Assembly: GCA_016271365.2 (NCBI GenBank)
Contig: CM028131.1
Coordinates: 280,734,001-280,798,000, forward strand
Origin: Neoceratodus forsteri
Taxonomy: Eukaryota > Chordata > Ceratodontiformes > Ceratodontidae
Length of the DNA stretch: 64,000 bases
Direction: 5' to 3'
The position numbers and the translations under genes are program-made. Below the pieces are notes generated by a model. It was not told the origin of the DNA. It ran no database searches and saw only the letters and a list, made by a program, of their open reading frames with translations. Positions 1 through 8,302 of the stretch are shown piece after piece. Every line of letters starts with the position of its first letter. Within the stretch, counting starts at the first letter, position 1.

Positions 1-402
1 TGACCTACAAAATCCTACACAGGCATGGTCCTGACTACTTGAAAGAGCTTCTGTTGCCTTACACCCTCTGAGACAGCTTCGCTTGGCTGACGAGGGGTTG
101 CTGGAGATTCTGAGGGTTAATTTGAAGTCTTCTGGAGCCTGTGCTTTTGGTTTCGTGGCTCCATCCCTCTGGAATTCTCTACCCCATCTGCTCCGAGAGA
201 GTACAACGGTGGACATTTTTAAAAAGGCTCTAAAGTCCTTTTTATGGGATAAGGCTTTTCCATCTATATTGAAATTGGTTTTATTTGTTGTAATTGTTAT
301 TCTGCTTTATTGTATTTTGATGTTTGGTTTTATGAATTTTTGTACAGTGCCTTGAAAATTTGAAAAGCGCTTAACTAAATAAATTGTATTATTATTATTA
401 TA
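1..402 (+). mobile_element. 3' end of an L2-like LINE, truncated by the window edge
   Basis: The first bases encode the end of a reverse-transcriptase ORF (TYKILHRHGPDYLKELLLPY) that closely matches the end of the L2-like ORF2 at 60040-60121 (TYKALHELGPHYLKELLIPY). A stop follows, then an open stretch at 83-355 with the FVAPSLWNSLP block common in C-termini of L2-type ORF2 proteins, shifted in frame. The 3' UTR ends in AAGCGCTTAACTAAATAAATTG and a short ATT repeat at about 389-402, which is a typical L2-type tail. Harbinger transposase sequence begins immediately afterwards, so this LINE probably inserted into the transposase exon. Its 5' part lies outside the window. Confidence 0.8.
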
Positions 403-409
403 ATGATTG

Positions 410-578
410 TGGGATAGACGTACAGGTCGAAGAGGGGGACAGTGATGGGAACAATGAGAACGCTGGTGACGATGGTGATGGGCAGCCTCCCCTTGGATGA
501 CGGGACCCCCGACTGCTCCAACTGGCACAGCTGCACCGGGACACCATCACAGAGAAGCACTTCAGCCAACCCAGGTAA
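410..578 (+). pseudogene. Harbinger transposase, C-terminal fragment
   Basis: The plus strand encodes an acidic, Asp/Glu/Gly-rich segment (VEEGDSDGNNENAGDDGDGQ), then after a frameshift near 497 the tail LLQLAQLHRDTITEKHF, ending at a TAA (576-578). HARBI1-like transposases usually end with an acidic linker followed by a basic 'R-x-x-I/L-x-x-x-HF' tail, which is what is seen here. These enzymes are DDE nucleases that cut at the element's inverted repeats and normally need a Myb/SANT partner for nuclear import and DNA binding. The catalytic DDE core is missing because the LINE ends immediately upstream. The stop overlaps a perfect splice-donor string (GTAAGT at 575-580), so whether this is the last exon is uncertain. 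Confidence 0.6.
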
Positions 579-1281
579 GTCATGGGGCCATGTGCAACCA
601 CCAGTGGCAAAGGCACAACCCACAAACATGCATGGACACACACCAGGGATGCATGCTGTCAAGGGAAGTGGTCGAGCATGGAATTGCACACACCGCCAGA
701 GATGGGCGAGGTCTAACATGGCATTGGGTCATACACACACACACACACACACCTCACAAGACATGCACAAAGGGTAGGAGGCAAGCCGACCCAGACCACC
801 ACCCCTAGCCACACACACGTCCACAGACCACCATGCCCACTGCCTGTCATTGTGCGTGTGTCAGACGCTGGGCACCATTGCACAGTGGCATATAGCACAA
901 CACAGGCATCATCATGCACACGCCACAGTGGACAGCAGCTGGGAGGGTGTGCAGATGGAACGTGTGTGTGCATGCAGGGCCGGGTACCCCAACCGTGCAT
1001 TGCCCACTGAATGACACAATGCACACAGGGTAGCATCAGACAGTAGCCATGCTGGGAGACAGGTCAGTCACACGTCACAGTGCCATGGCCACCATGGATG
1101 TGTGGGTGGCCCCACTAAGACCCGCCAGCAGTGACAGGCTGAGCACTGGCCTCATGGAGTGGCACCGACAGTCCCCCAAGGGTTCCACTGCGTGAATGCG
1201 ACTGTGCTCGCGCAGGGGTCTGCAGCACACTGAACATGCCTGCGCCAGGCGTGCTTGGGATGCCCACAGCTGAACCTGGTG
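579..1281. other. Noncoding Harbinger interior
   Basis: CA/TG-rich sequence between the convergent transposase fragment (plus) and Myb/SANT gene 1 (minus). Only short open frames without recognisable domains are present, so it probably holds the 3' UTRs of both genes. Confidence 0.4.
731..753. repeat. (CA)n microsatellite
   Basis: About eleven CA dinucleotides inside noncoding DNA of the Harbinger body, downstream of the transposase fragment. Confidence 0.95.
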
Positions 1282-2690
1282 TCAACAAGGATGGTGTCGC
1301 ATGACGCCGGGAACGAGGGGGTGGACATTGCACTGCATGGTGTCTGCGACGCATGGGCAAATAACTGTGTGCCCATTGTGGCCATGACAGCTCTGAATGC
1401 CTGTATCTGTGGTGTCTCTGCTGTGCCGCTCCTCTGCCTGGCGCAGAGCTGCACTCAGTGCATCCACCGCTGTCACAAGCCACATCTGCTGATTGACTGA
1501 TGCTTGCAGTATGCGGGTGTGCTCATCTAAGAGGTCATCTGCCTGATCGGCATGCTGTCTCTCAGGGTGTTTGCGGCCCTGATGCTCATCACCCCTTGAG
1601 GGTGGGCGCTGCACACCAGGGCCAGGCCTGGGCATGTCCACAGGTGGTGCACTGATGCCACCCCCTGACACTGTTCCCCCATGGCCATTGGCCGACTGCT
1701 GATACTGCCCCTCTGGCTGCCGCTCTCCAGGGCTCAGTGGTGCTGCTGCAGTGGCTGCAACAGTCCCACTATCCTGGACACACACCAGTGGTGCAGACAG
1801 GCACAGGCTGGGACTGTGATGACACACAGGCCTACACGGCGGCACCACCCACAACCATGGCTGCGATGTCACCTGCTGTGTGGCCATCCTGTGGCCTACA
1901 CGTGTCACTGCCCATGATGTTAGCTCCATCATCATCGGTGACGGATCCGGCACCAGCTCGAGTCTCAGCATGTTGGCATCCATGGACGCTGGCACGCTGG
2001 GACACGGGCAGGGCCTCCTCTGCACCTGCTCCACCAACATCAGTCCAGACGTCGAGGTGGGCCCACTGTCACCCTGACCCCTGTATTCCTGTGGAGGTGG
2101 ACGGGCCCTCTTCCAATTCCATGATACTGGCCTCAGTGAAGAAGCCCACCACCGCTGACCCATGTAGATGCTCAGGAGCTGTAAGGGAAAAAAAGTAGCA
2201 TTACTGCATGTGACCTACCCTGTCCACCCCAATAGACAGGCCATGACCTACCATGCACTGACGGGCTGCCACCCCTCTGGAATCCACCACCCGGAACACC
2301 CTCAATGGCGCAATGCTGCATGCTTCCAGTAACCCGCTCTTCCTGTGGGGTCAGGCATTGCACATCCGACTGTTCCCCACTGGTCGCAGACCGTGCTGCC
2401 CTGATGGCAGCCACCTTCTCTTTAATTCTCCGCCTGTCCGTACCCATCTTCTTTTTGCACTCCTGCACGGAACGCTGGTGGCTACCATGCAGGTTGACAG
2501 CACGCGTCACCTCCTCCCATGCAGCAGCACGGGCCTGTGGTGTTCCCTGGCGTCTGCTGAGAAGCGGCTCCTGGTCGAGGCAGGCCTCAAACAGGGCATC
2601 TGTCTCAGCCTTTGTAAAGTTTGGCCTCCTCTTCCTCCCACAACTCTGTTCCTCTTCCTCCACCACACGCTCGGTTATGATTCATCCTGT
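1282..2690 (-). pseudogene. Myb/SANT-like DNA-binding protein 1 of Harbinger (two exons, decayed)
   Basis: On the minus strand, exon A (about 2690-2252) encodes RKRRPNFTKAETDALFEACL followed by AWEEVTRAVN and SVQECKKKMGTDRRRIKEK. This is the three-helix Myb/SANT-like domain with its tryptophan and basic third helix, a fold that binds DNA and in Harbinger elements assists the transposase. A donor (GTAGGT at 2251) and an acceptor (pyrimidine tract plus CAG, exon from 2178) define a 73-bp intron. Exon B encodes a Pro/Ser-rich linker and near 1400-1530 a probable coiled coil (LLDEHTRILQASVNQQMWL). Frameshifts break exon B around 2070-2000. No in-frame ATG precedes the domain: the open frame begins after a TGA near 2690, beside an acceptor-like TTCTCACAG, so the start is unresolved. 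Confidence 0.6.
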
Positions 2691-3432
2691 GAGAATGACA
2701 GGTGTTACCTGTGACTGTGCAGTCCCATACATGTCCAAAACACCACAGTCCACACTCCCAAACAGCATGCAACTCACCGCAATAGACTGCAGTAACCGAC
2801 AATGGCCAGTGCAGCCCAATGTTGCATTTTTATAGCGCAACCCATGCAAATGAGATGAGACGCATCTTTAAGTGGATGCAAATGCAGTGACTGTGCATTG
2901 AATGGCTGATTAGATGGTTTGCATATGCCGGCTGAATATCGCGCTGTTGCGCTTTGGGCAATTGTGTTGAACGTGCTGAGCCAAGGGTGCAGTTCTGTGA
3001 CATGCGCAGTACACACTTAACTGCATATGCCTGAGTTGATGACGCAGGCACCTGCCGCACTGCTGATGTGCTGTGCACGGGAGGCAATGCAGGGCATGGC
3101 CACCATTGTGCCAGTGGCGGTACAGTGCTGTTCACATATATGATGCTGTGGCACTGGGATGTCGTAGGCGCACTGGGGCAACAGCACTGTAGGCTGCTAC
3201 AGGAGGTGGCACACAGGCACCCAATCGCGCTACACGCATTGGGTTCCAATCGCGCTGTGGCTGTCCGTGCGCCAGAGACCCTTGACCCTGTGCCCGACCT
3301 TTGCCCCCTAGGCACCACTATCGCGCTGTTCGGTGACAGCGCAATAGGGAATGGCAGCACTGTACCGCGCAGCATCTGCATGTGGCAGGACCGTGCTGCC
3401 GAGTGCCATGCTGATTCAACCAGTCAGCAGAG
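2691..3432. promoter_or_regulatory. Divergent intergenic region between the two Myb/SANT genes
   Basis: This region separates the minus-strand Myb/SANT gene 1 from the plus-strand Myb/SANT gene 2 and so should contain both promoters. It is studded with related short strings also found near the element ends: GAATATCGCGCTGTTGCGCT near 2936, ATCGCGCT at about 3223 and 3250, and TCGCGCTGTTCGGTGACAGCGC near 3322, an imperfect inverted repeat. Such repeated GCGC/ATCGCGCT motifs could be binding sites for the SANT proteins or transposase. The promoter role is inferred from gene layout only. Confidence 0.35.
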
Positions 3433-4624
3433 ATGGCGCAGAGGTGTGCAGTCGTTTGGAGCCAGGTTGAGCTTGCCAACCTGGTGGCTATAGTTGAGCC
3501 CCATGGTGGGGCTTTGTATGGGGAGACACCCCTGGACAGGGCCAGGAGTGCGGTCTGGCAGGAGGTGGCCGCGCCCTGGAGGAGGCCACCAGTATGGGGC
3601 GAACGGCGGAGCAGTGCCGCCATCATTATGGGGACCTGAGGTGCAGGGACCCGGACCTGCTTGCCCACCTGTAGGCACGTGCCAGGAGGGGCATGGTGCC
3701 ACGGCCAGGTAGGTGCAACATCCATACACTATTATCGTCCATACGGGTATCACGGTTGCAAGTGTCCGGCACATGAGGGCGGCCATCCAGTGTTGGTCGT
3801 GGTGGTGGTGGTATCGGGGTGTGGGGTGGATGGGTATGGCTGTGTGGGATTGCACACACATGGGGGTGGGGGGACTTTGCTACCGGATTGTACTGATGTT
3901 CCTCTCTCCATGTTTGCACCTTAGGGCCAGAAGAACACCAGCAGAACCGGGACCAGAGGCGCCGCATGGAGGAGCAGCAGGCCAGGAGGGATGATGGTGG
4001 TCCACGGCGCATGGACCAGCCTGATGATGGTGAGTGCCTTACATCCATGATTACTATTGCATGCTGTATAACTGGGCAGGCAGTGGGGCATAGCCACCAT
4101 CCATTGACACCACTGCCATGCACGCAGCTTGTTACAGTCAGCACTGTCCAGTGGCACTGCATGTCTGGGAGTGCATCAATGGTGGTCCATGCGTGCACCG
4201 GGCACATGGCTGTGGCACTGCCTTCACACTGCATAGCCAAGTCACTATACGGCCATAGTGGTGCTGTGCAGGACATGGGCGGTGGGTGTGTGCAGTGGTC
4301 CACATGGCTGTGGCTGCCTGAATGGGCAGGTCTTGTGGACACGGTCACTGTGGGTGGTCGCACACCATCACAGGGGTGTGGCACATAGCTGTATGCCATG
4401 CACAATGGGTGGGCTGCATGGGGCTGGACAGTCACACTTATTGACTCTGCTCCCTCGTCCTAGGTGGACGGCAACTCCAGGACATTCAGCGGAGTCTATG
4501 TGAGCTGCTCCAGGTGGTGAAAGAGACCTTGGAGCTCCTTCAAAGGATCCACCGCCACGGGGTGAGGAGGAGACGGAGAAGCAGACATCGGTGCCATGAT
4601 GAAGAGGACCGGGGCATCCGTTGA
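3433..4624 (+). pseudogene. Myb/SANT-like protein 2 of Harbinger (three exons, decayed)
   Basis: Exon 1 (3433-3708) starts at an ATG in good context and encodes VVWSQVELANLVAIVEPHGG, then ALYGETPLDRARSAVWQEVA, and in a shifted frame RTAEQCRHHYGDLR. This is a second, distinct Myb/SANT-like domain with the third-helix 'EQC-x-x-x-YGDLR' signature. A frameshift near 3590 and a TAG at 3672 break it. Donor GTAGGT at 3709, acceptor TTAG at 3921-3924, exon 2 to 4029 (Glu/Arg/Gln-rich, RRRMEEQQARRDDGG), donor GTGAGT at 4030, acceptor CCTAG at 4459-4463. Exon 3 encodes an amphipathic helix (LQDIQRSLCELLQVVKETLE) and a basic tail, ending at TGA 4622-4624. Codon phase is preserved across both inferred introns, which strongly supports the model. 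Confidence 0.68.
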
Positions 4625-4884
4625 TGTCCCCATGCCCCGACTACCACCTTCCCCCCTTGACCCACCCTCACATCACTTCTTCCCTCTCCCATATGTTCAC
4701 CCCTGCCCCTTACTCGCCCCCACCTGTTATGTGGCCCTTCCCCCCTTGTAAATAATTGTATATAGTTTTTTGTTTCATCTTTTAAATATATGCATTTTGT
4801 TATGACAACTGTGGTGGTCTCTGATTTGCAGCGGACTACAGGTGCTCAGCTGCAGTGTTGTGCATGGCGTCAGGGGTGGTGCAC

Positions 4885-4920
<36 letters not shown>

Positions 4921-6189
4921 AGGTGAATCGCCTATGGTGTGGGCAGAGGGATCAGTCACTGTCTGTGGTTTGTGTGTTGTACTGTGTGTACTGGATGCAT
5001 GGCACCCCTGTCAGACCATCCATGGCCTGTGCAGCTGACACCCTTGCATGTCTGTGATATTCATGGTCTGCTGGCATGTCAGTGGTGGCTGTCCATGCTG
5101 GATAACAACTGTACCCGGCACAATGCCAGGTTGCCTGCCATCACCAGTATGGTGGACGTCTGCCTCCGGTGGCGCTGTGGCCTCCGCTGTTGTTGTCCCC
5201 CCTCCATGCTGTTGCTTGTGTCTGTTGCAGGGGTTGTGCTCCAGTGTCTGTCACTTGTGCTCCGGCAGCATGCTGGTGGCATACAGCTTCATGGTACCTG
5301 CGCAGGGTGGCTGGCACACCTGTGCAATGTAGGGGTACTGGCCGTGTGTACACGTCAGCCGTGGCCACATGCCAGTGGCTTGGTTGACCCGCTACTGTGT
5401 CCCAGTGTTGGTGTGCCCTTGGGTATGGGTGGGTGTTTGTCCATGCACTGTGTTGCATCCTGTGTGGTGCATGCCTCCATGCTACACTGTGCGTGTCTGT
5501 GCTGGCTGTTGTGGCCAGTGCTGGGACGGGATGTGTCCTTGGGAGGTGTGCAGGGTGCTGTACCACTGGAGGTGGGGTCTGGGGCATGCCCTGTCGCATG
5601 TGACGTGCCCGTGTGCTGGACGATGGTCGGTCCCCTCAGCTGCACTCGGGGACGAGGGGCAGCGATGTGTATGCATCTGTTGCATCGCTGTCTGCTGCCA
5701 CCTGCCGCTGCAGGGTGCTCATGGTGGGGCTGCCTTGCATGGCTCCATGGTGCACAGGGTTGCATTGTCACAGTGGGGGTGGTGGCATGCATGGGGTGTC
5801 CTGCACTGTTGGGCGCTACTCCTGGGCAGGGTGTATGGGGATCGTGGTGCAGGGTGTGCTCTGCATTGGTGGGATGGTGTGGCATGGGGTGGTTGGCCCT
5901 CCTTGTGTGCCAGTCACAGCTTGCCAGGGGGTGTGCTGGGGCACCATGGCCCGGCTGTGGGTTGGTTGCTGGTATCCAAGGGCCGGTGGTTATTCCAGCT
6001 CTTTCCCGGTTGTGCAGTGCAAGGGGTGTGGGGGATGATGTCTGTTCTGCTGTGTGTTCCTCTGCCCATCTGTGGCATGGGTGGTGGGCCCCTGCATCCC
6101 TGGTTGTGCTGTTGCATTGCTGCCCTGCTGCGGGGGCATCCCTGGTTGAGCTATGGCACATAAGATCTGCTCAGCTTCACATCCCTAGT
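4625..6189. other. Noncoding GT/CA-rich Harbinger interior
   Basis: The sequence downstream of Myb/SANT gene 2 begins with a C-rich stretch and a T/A-rich stretch near 4745-4800 that could carry its polyadenylation region. A (GT)n run lies at about 4886-4918. The rest is strongly biased towards TG and CA. Long open frames occur on both strands but encode Cys/Trp/Gly- or His/Pro-rich low-complexity text, so I treat them as non-coding. Confidence 0.5.
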
Positions 6190-6348
6190 TGCACTATGGC
6201 GCAGGTGGTGCGATATTCAGTCGTCGGCCGCAGGCACATCTTGGCCTGCGCAGTTTTTGAATATCACACTTCTTGCACATGGGCGCAGTGGGCTTGCACT
6301 TGCTCCTGCTGTTGCACACTTTTTGGGCGCAGTTTGAATATCTGGGCC
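6190..6348. repeat. Harbinger right terminal and subterminal repeats
   Basis: The right end reads outward as GGCCCAGATATTCAAACTGC. Inside it the string GCGCAGTTT followed by GAATATC occurs twice as a direct repeat (about 6257-6275, with two extra T, and 6328-6342). GTGCGATATTCAG near 6208 is a related inverted copy. Repeated subterminal motifs of this kind are common binding sites for transposase or its Myb partner. The terminal string recurs at both ends of the element at 51134-52907. Confidence 0.6.
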
Positions 6349-6596
6349 ATTTATATAAATTGAGAAGTTTTGCTCTATTTTGTCTTGTACCACAAGATAG
6401 ATATACTGTGAAATTATTCTTTATGCTCTCAATAAAATACAAGTTCCAAAAATAAAGAATATACTAAAAAAAAAAAACAGTGCGAAAATCATTTTAGACT
6501 CAGGTTTTTTCTCAGTTCAGGGCTGGACATGGTTCAGAGAGGTCACGCACTACGATGAGAGAGGATTACCATGAGGGACCTTATTGAGGTCAGTGG
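6349..6596. other. Short A-tailed sequence beside the Harbinger end, otherwise unassigned
   Basis: AATAAA occurs twice (near 6430 and 6451) and a run of A lies at about 6466-6477, reminiscent of a retrotransposed 3' end on the plus strand. No protein homology is visible, and the rest to about 6596 shows nothing I recognise. Confidence 0.3.
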
Positions 6597-6796
6597 GTGA
6601 CTGGGAACTGAGGGATAGTAGTGTGCTAGAGGGGGTGGGGTGGGAGATGTGTCAATGGATTGTTTTCTTTTTACAAGTTAGTGGGGGAGGGGGTAATGAG
6701 GACAGTGTTGGACCATTTCCTTTTTTACAGGATTTAACTTGGATTGGGGGGAGGTGGGTGGCATGGGTGCCAAGAGGATGGGGGTGTTTGTTTTAT

Positions 6797-7410
6797 TGGC
6801 CACTGGGCTTTAACAACTCAGTGGCCATAAAAGATTGGGGATGTCTGTGTGGCCACAGGACTTGGGCAACCTGGTGGCTGTAAAAGGGGGATGTCTGTGT
6901 GGCCATCGGGCGTGGGCAACCGAGTGGCAAAAAAGAAAATGGGGGAGGGGTGTCTGTGTGCATACCTCTCAGCTCTTCCTGATTACAAGGGAAATCCCTC
7001 ATTTTACCCCTCAAAATTACTCTGTCCCTCATTCATCCCTCATGAAAAAGGTGCTGCTCACACAGAGAATGTACTGTAAATTAAGACTTTAAAGCAGAAT
7101 TTCATAATATTTTAAGATGCTAAATCAAAAATAAAACTTGTACAAGTGAACACAATGGTTTCTAGTTTTCTGAGCTTGTATCTCCCTGCTTGAAGATATC
7201 TCCTTCATTGTGAGGATCAGTGCCCCTCATTGTCCCTCTTTCTGAGTGTTCATGTCCCTCATTTGAGTGACGAGAAGGTTGAGAGGTATGTTTGGGTGGC
7301 TACTGAGCTTGGGCAATCTGGTGGCCGAAAATGAGATGAGCGGGTCGAGGCATGGGGGGGGGCATCTTTTGTATGGCCACCGGGCTTGGGCAACTTGGTG
7401 GCCAAAAAGA
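6797..7410. repeat. Imperfect tandem repeat of small TGGCCAC...GGTGGCCA hairpins, split by a MITE
   Basis: Five related units occur near 6797, 6851, 6899, 7294 and 7370. Each carries a form of TGGCCACCGGGCTTGGGCAA followed by CCTGGTGGCC and an A-rich spacer, so each is itself a small inverted repeat. Spacing of the first three is about 50 bp. Units three and four are separated by the MITE at 6961-7290. I do not recognise the family. Confidence 0.65.
6961..7290. mobile_element. hAT-like MITE, copy 1 (terminal CATACCTCTCA)
   Basis: The element begins CATACCTCTCA and ends with its complement TGAGAGGTATG. The eight flanking bases are TCTGTGTG (6953-6960) and TTTGGGTG (7291-7298), a decayed 8-bp duplication matching at six positions. 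The interior is rich in TCCCTCAT, the complement of the AGGGAC strings in the second copy at 31694-32001, so this copy lies in the opposite orientation. It has no coding capacity. Assignment to hAT rests on the 8-bp duplication. Confidence 0.75.
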
Positions 7411-7516
7411 AAAAATGAGGCCATGTCTTGGCACCTCCAAGGTCACCAAGAGACTCAGTCCCTTCCTTCCTTGCATTCCCTAGCAAAATGGTATGCTGAA
7501 CAGCCACGTCGTCTGT

Positions 7517-7556
7517 TATATACCGGGTTTGTGCACATGCACAAACTCAGTATATA
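7517..7556. repeat. Near-perfect 40-bp palindrome
   Basis: The left arm TATATACCGGGTTTGTGCA pairs with the right arm TGCACAAACTCAGTATATA, with only one or two mismatches and almost no loop. It could extrude as a cruciform. Function unknown. Confidence 0.85.
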
Positions 7557-7596
7557 GCTGAGATGTGTGGTGCTCGGGTACTCTCTGACCTGTTCT

Positions 7597-7656
7597 CCAG
7601 CCTCCTAAGCCTATCACATGACAGGGAGTAAGCCTGTCACATGACAAGGAGGCTGG
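7597..7656. repeat. Inverted repeat enclosing a direct repeat
   Basis: Exact 10-bp arms CCAGCCTCCT (7597-7606) and AGGAGGCTGG (7647-7656) enclose two direct copies of AAGCCT followed by TCACATGACA. It lies 40 bp from the palindrome at 7517-7556 and may be part of the same unrecognised element. Confidence 0.75.
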
Positions 7657-7739
7657 GGAGTGCGAGATCCAAGCTAAACCAATTGTGTTTGGTCTGGGTC
7701 TCGAAAAAACGAGCGCTTGCATTCAAAGTGGCTCAGTTT

Positions 7740-8302
7740 TCAAGGGAAGGTTTTGGCCCATCCCTGTTTAGAATAGAAATAAGGTAGTTGTAACATCTAG
7801 GCATCCACATGTGATCACCCTGTAAATGTCTGCCATATTTGGCACCATTTTGGGGGATTCACATGATCAGGAGAGCTGAGTCTATAAAAAGATAGAGAAC
7901 AGGATCACCAGTTTCTCCACTGTATTCTGGAAAAAGTATCAGAGAAAACATATTTCATTAATCAGCACCAATGGCAAGGACATCAGCATTAATATTAACA
8001 TCAATATTAAAAACATAATCCCCATAAAATTCTGCATCTGGAACAAGTACATGATAATAATTTATACAAGCCTGTACATATTGCACCCTGTTAGCACTGC
8101 ACTTTAACTTCCCTTCAAGTACCTTCTTTGATGGTATAATGACATCTTGATTTTCTTCCTAGTTCTGGTTAGCAATGGTTTGCTTCACATACCCTGCCCC
8201 CTGCAAAGCTCATTTTGGAGCAGTGCACGTGGGCATTGTAGTCACACGATCATCATGGTTTGGTAGGCTGTTACCAACACCCACACTTTAACACACTCTA
8301 TG
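7740..8302. other. Unassigned AT-rich sequence
   Basis: No LINE, LTR or protein similarity is visible. The stretch has ordinary AT-rich composition between the inverted repeats and the solo LTR. Confidence 0.4.

Larger units (their letters stand above)
403..6348. mobile_element. PIF/Harbinger-type DNA transposon body with transposase end and two Myb/SANT genes
   Basis: The segment contains the C-terminus of a HARBI1-like transposase at its left, two Myb/SANT-type genes of the kind that accompany Harbinger transposases, long G/T- and C/A-rich noncoding DNA, and a right end whose outward-reading sequence is GGCCCAGATATTCAAA. The same terminal motif bounds the inner element at 51134-52907, which supports assigning it as a terminal inverted repeat. 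The left end is outside the window because the LINE at 1-402 interrupts the transposase. I could not identify a target duplication. The Harbinger assignment is strong from protein content; the unit boundaries are inferred. Confidence 0.65.

Noticed and set aside
83..355. Separate small membrane-protein gene
   Set aside because: The hydrophobic tail comes from the T-rich LINE 3' UTR, and the N-terminal part is the L2 ORF2 C-terminus.
3626..4435. 269-residue minus-strand frame across the introns of Myb/SANT gene 2
   Set aside because: It is antisense to a phase-consistent three-exon gene and has no recognisable domain.
5355..6161. 268-residue open frame on the minus strand opposite the previous one
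   Set aside because: His/Pro/Thr-rich text from CA-rich DNA. This is a compositional artefact without domain or codon signal.
4939..6363. 474-residue open frame on the plus strand
   Set aside because: The product is low-complexity Cys/Trp/Gly/His text produced by TG-rich DNA, opposite frames are open too, and it runs through the element's terminal repeat. No domain is visible.
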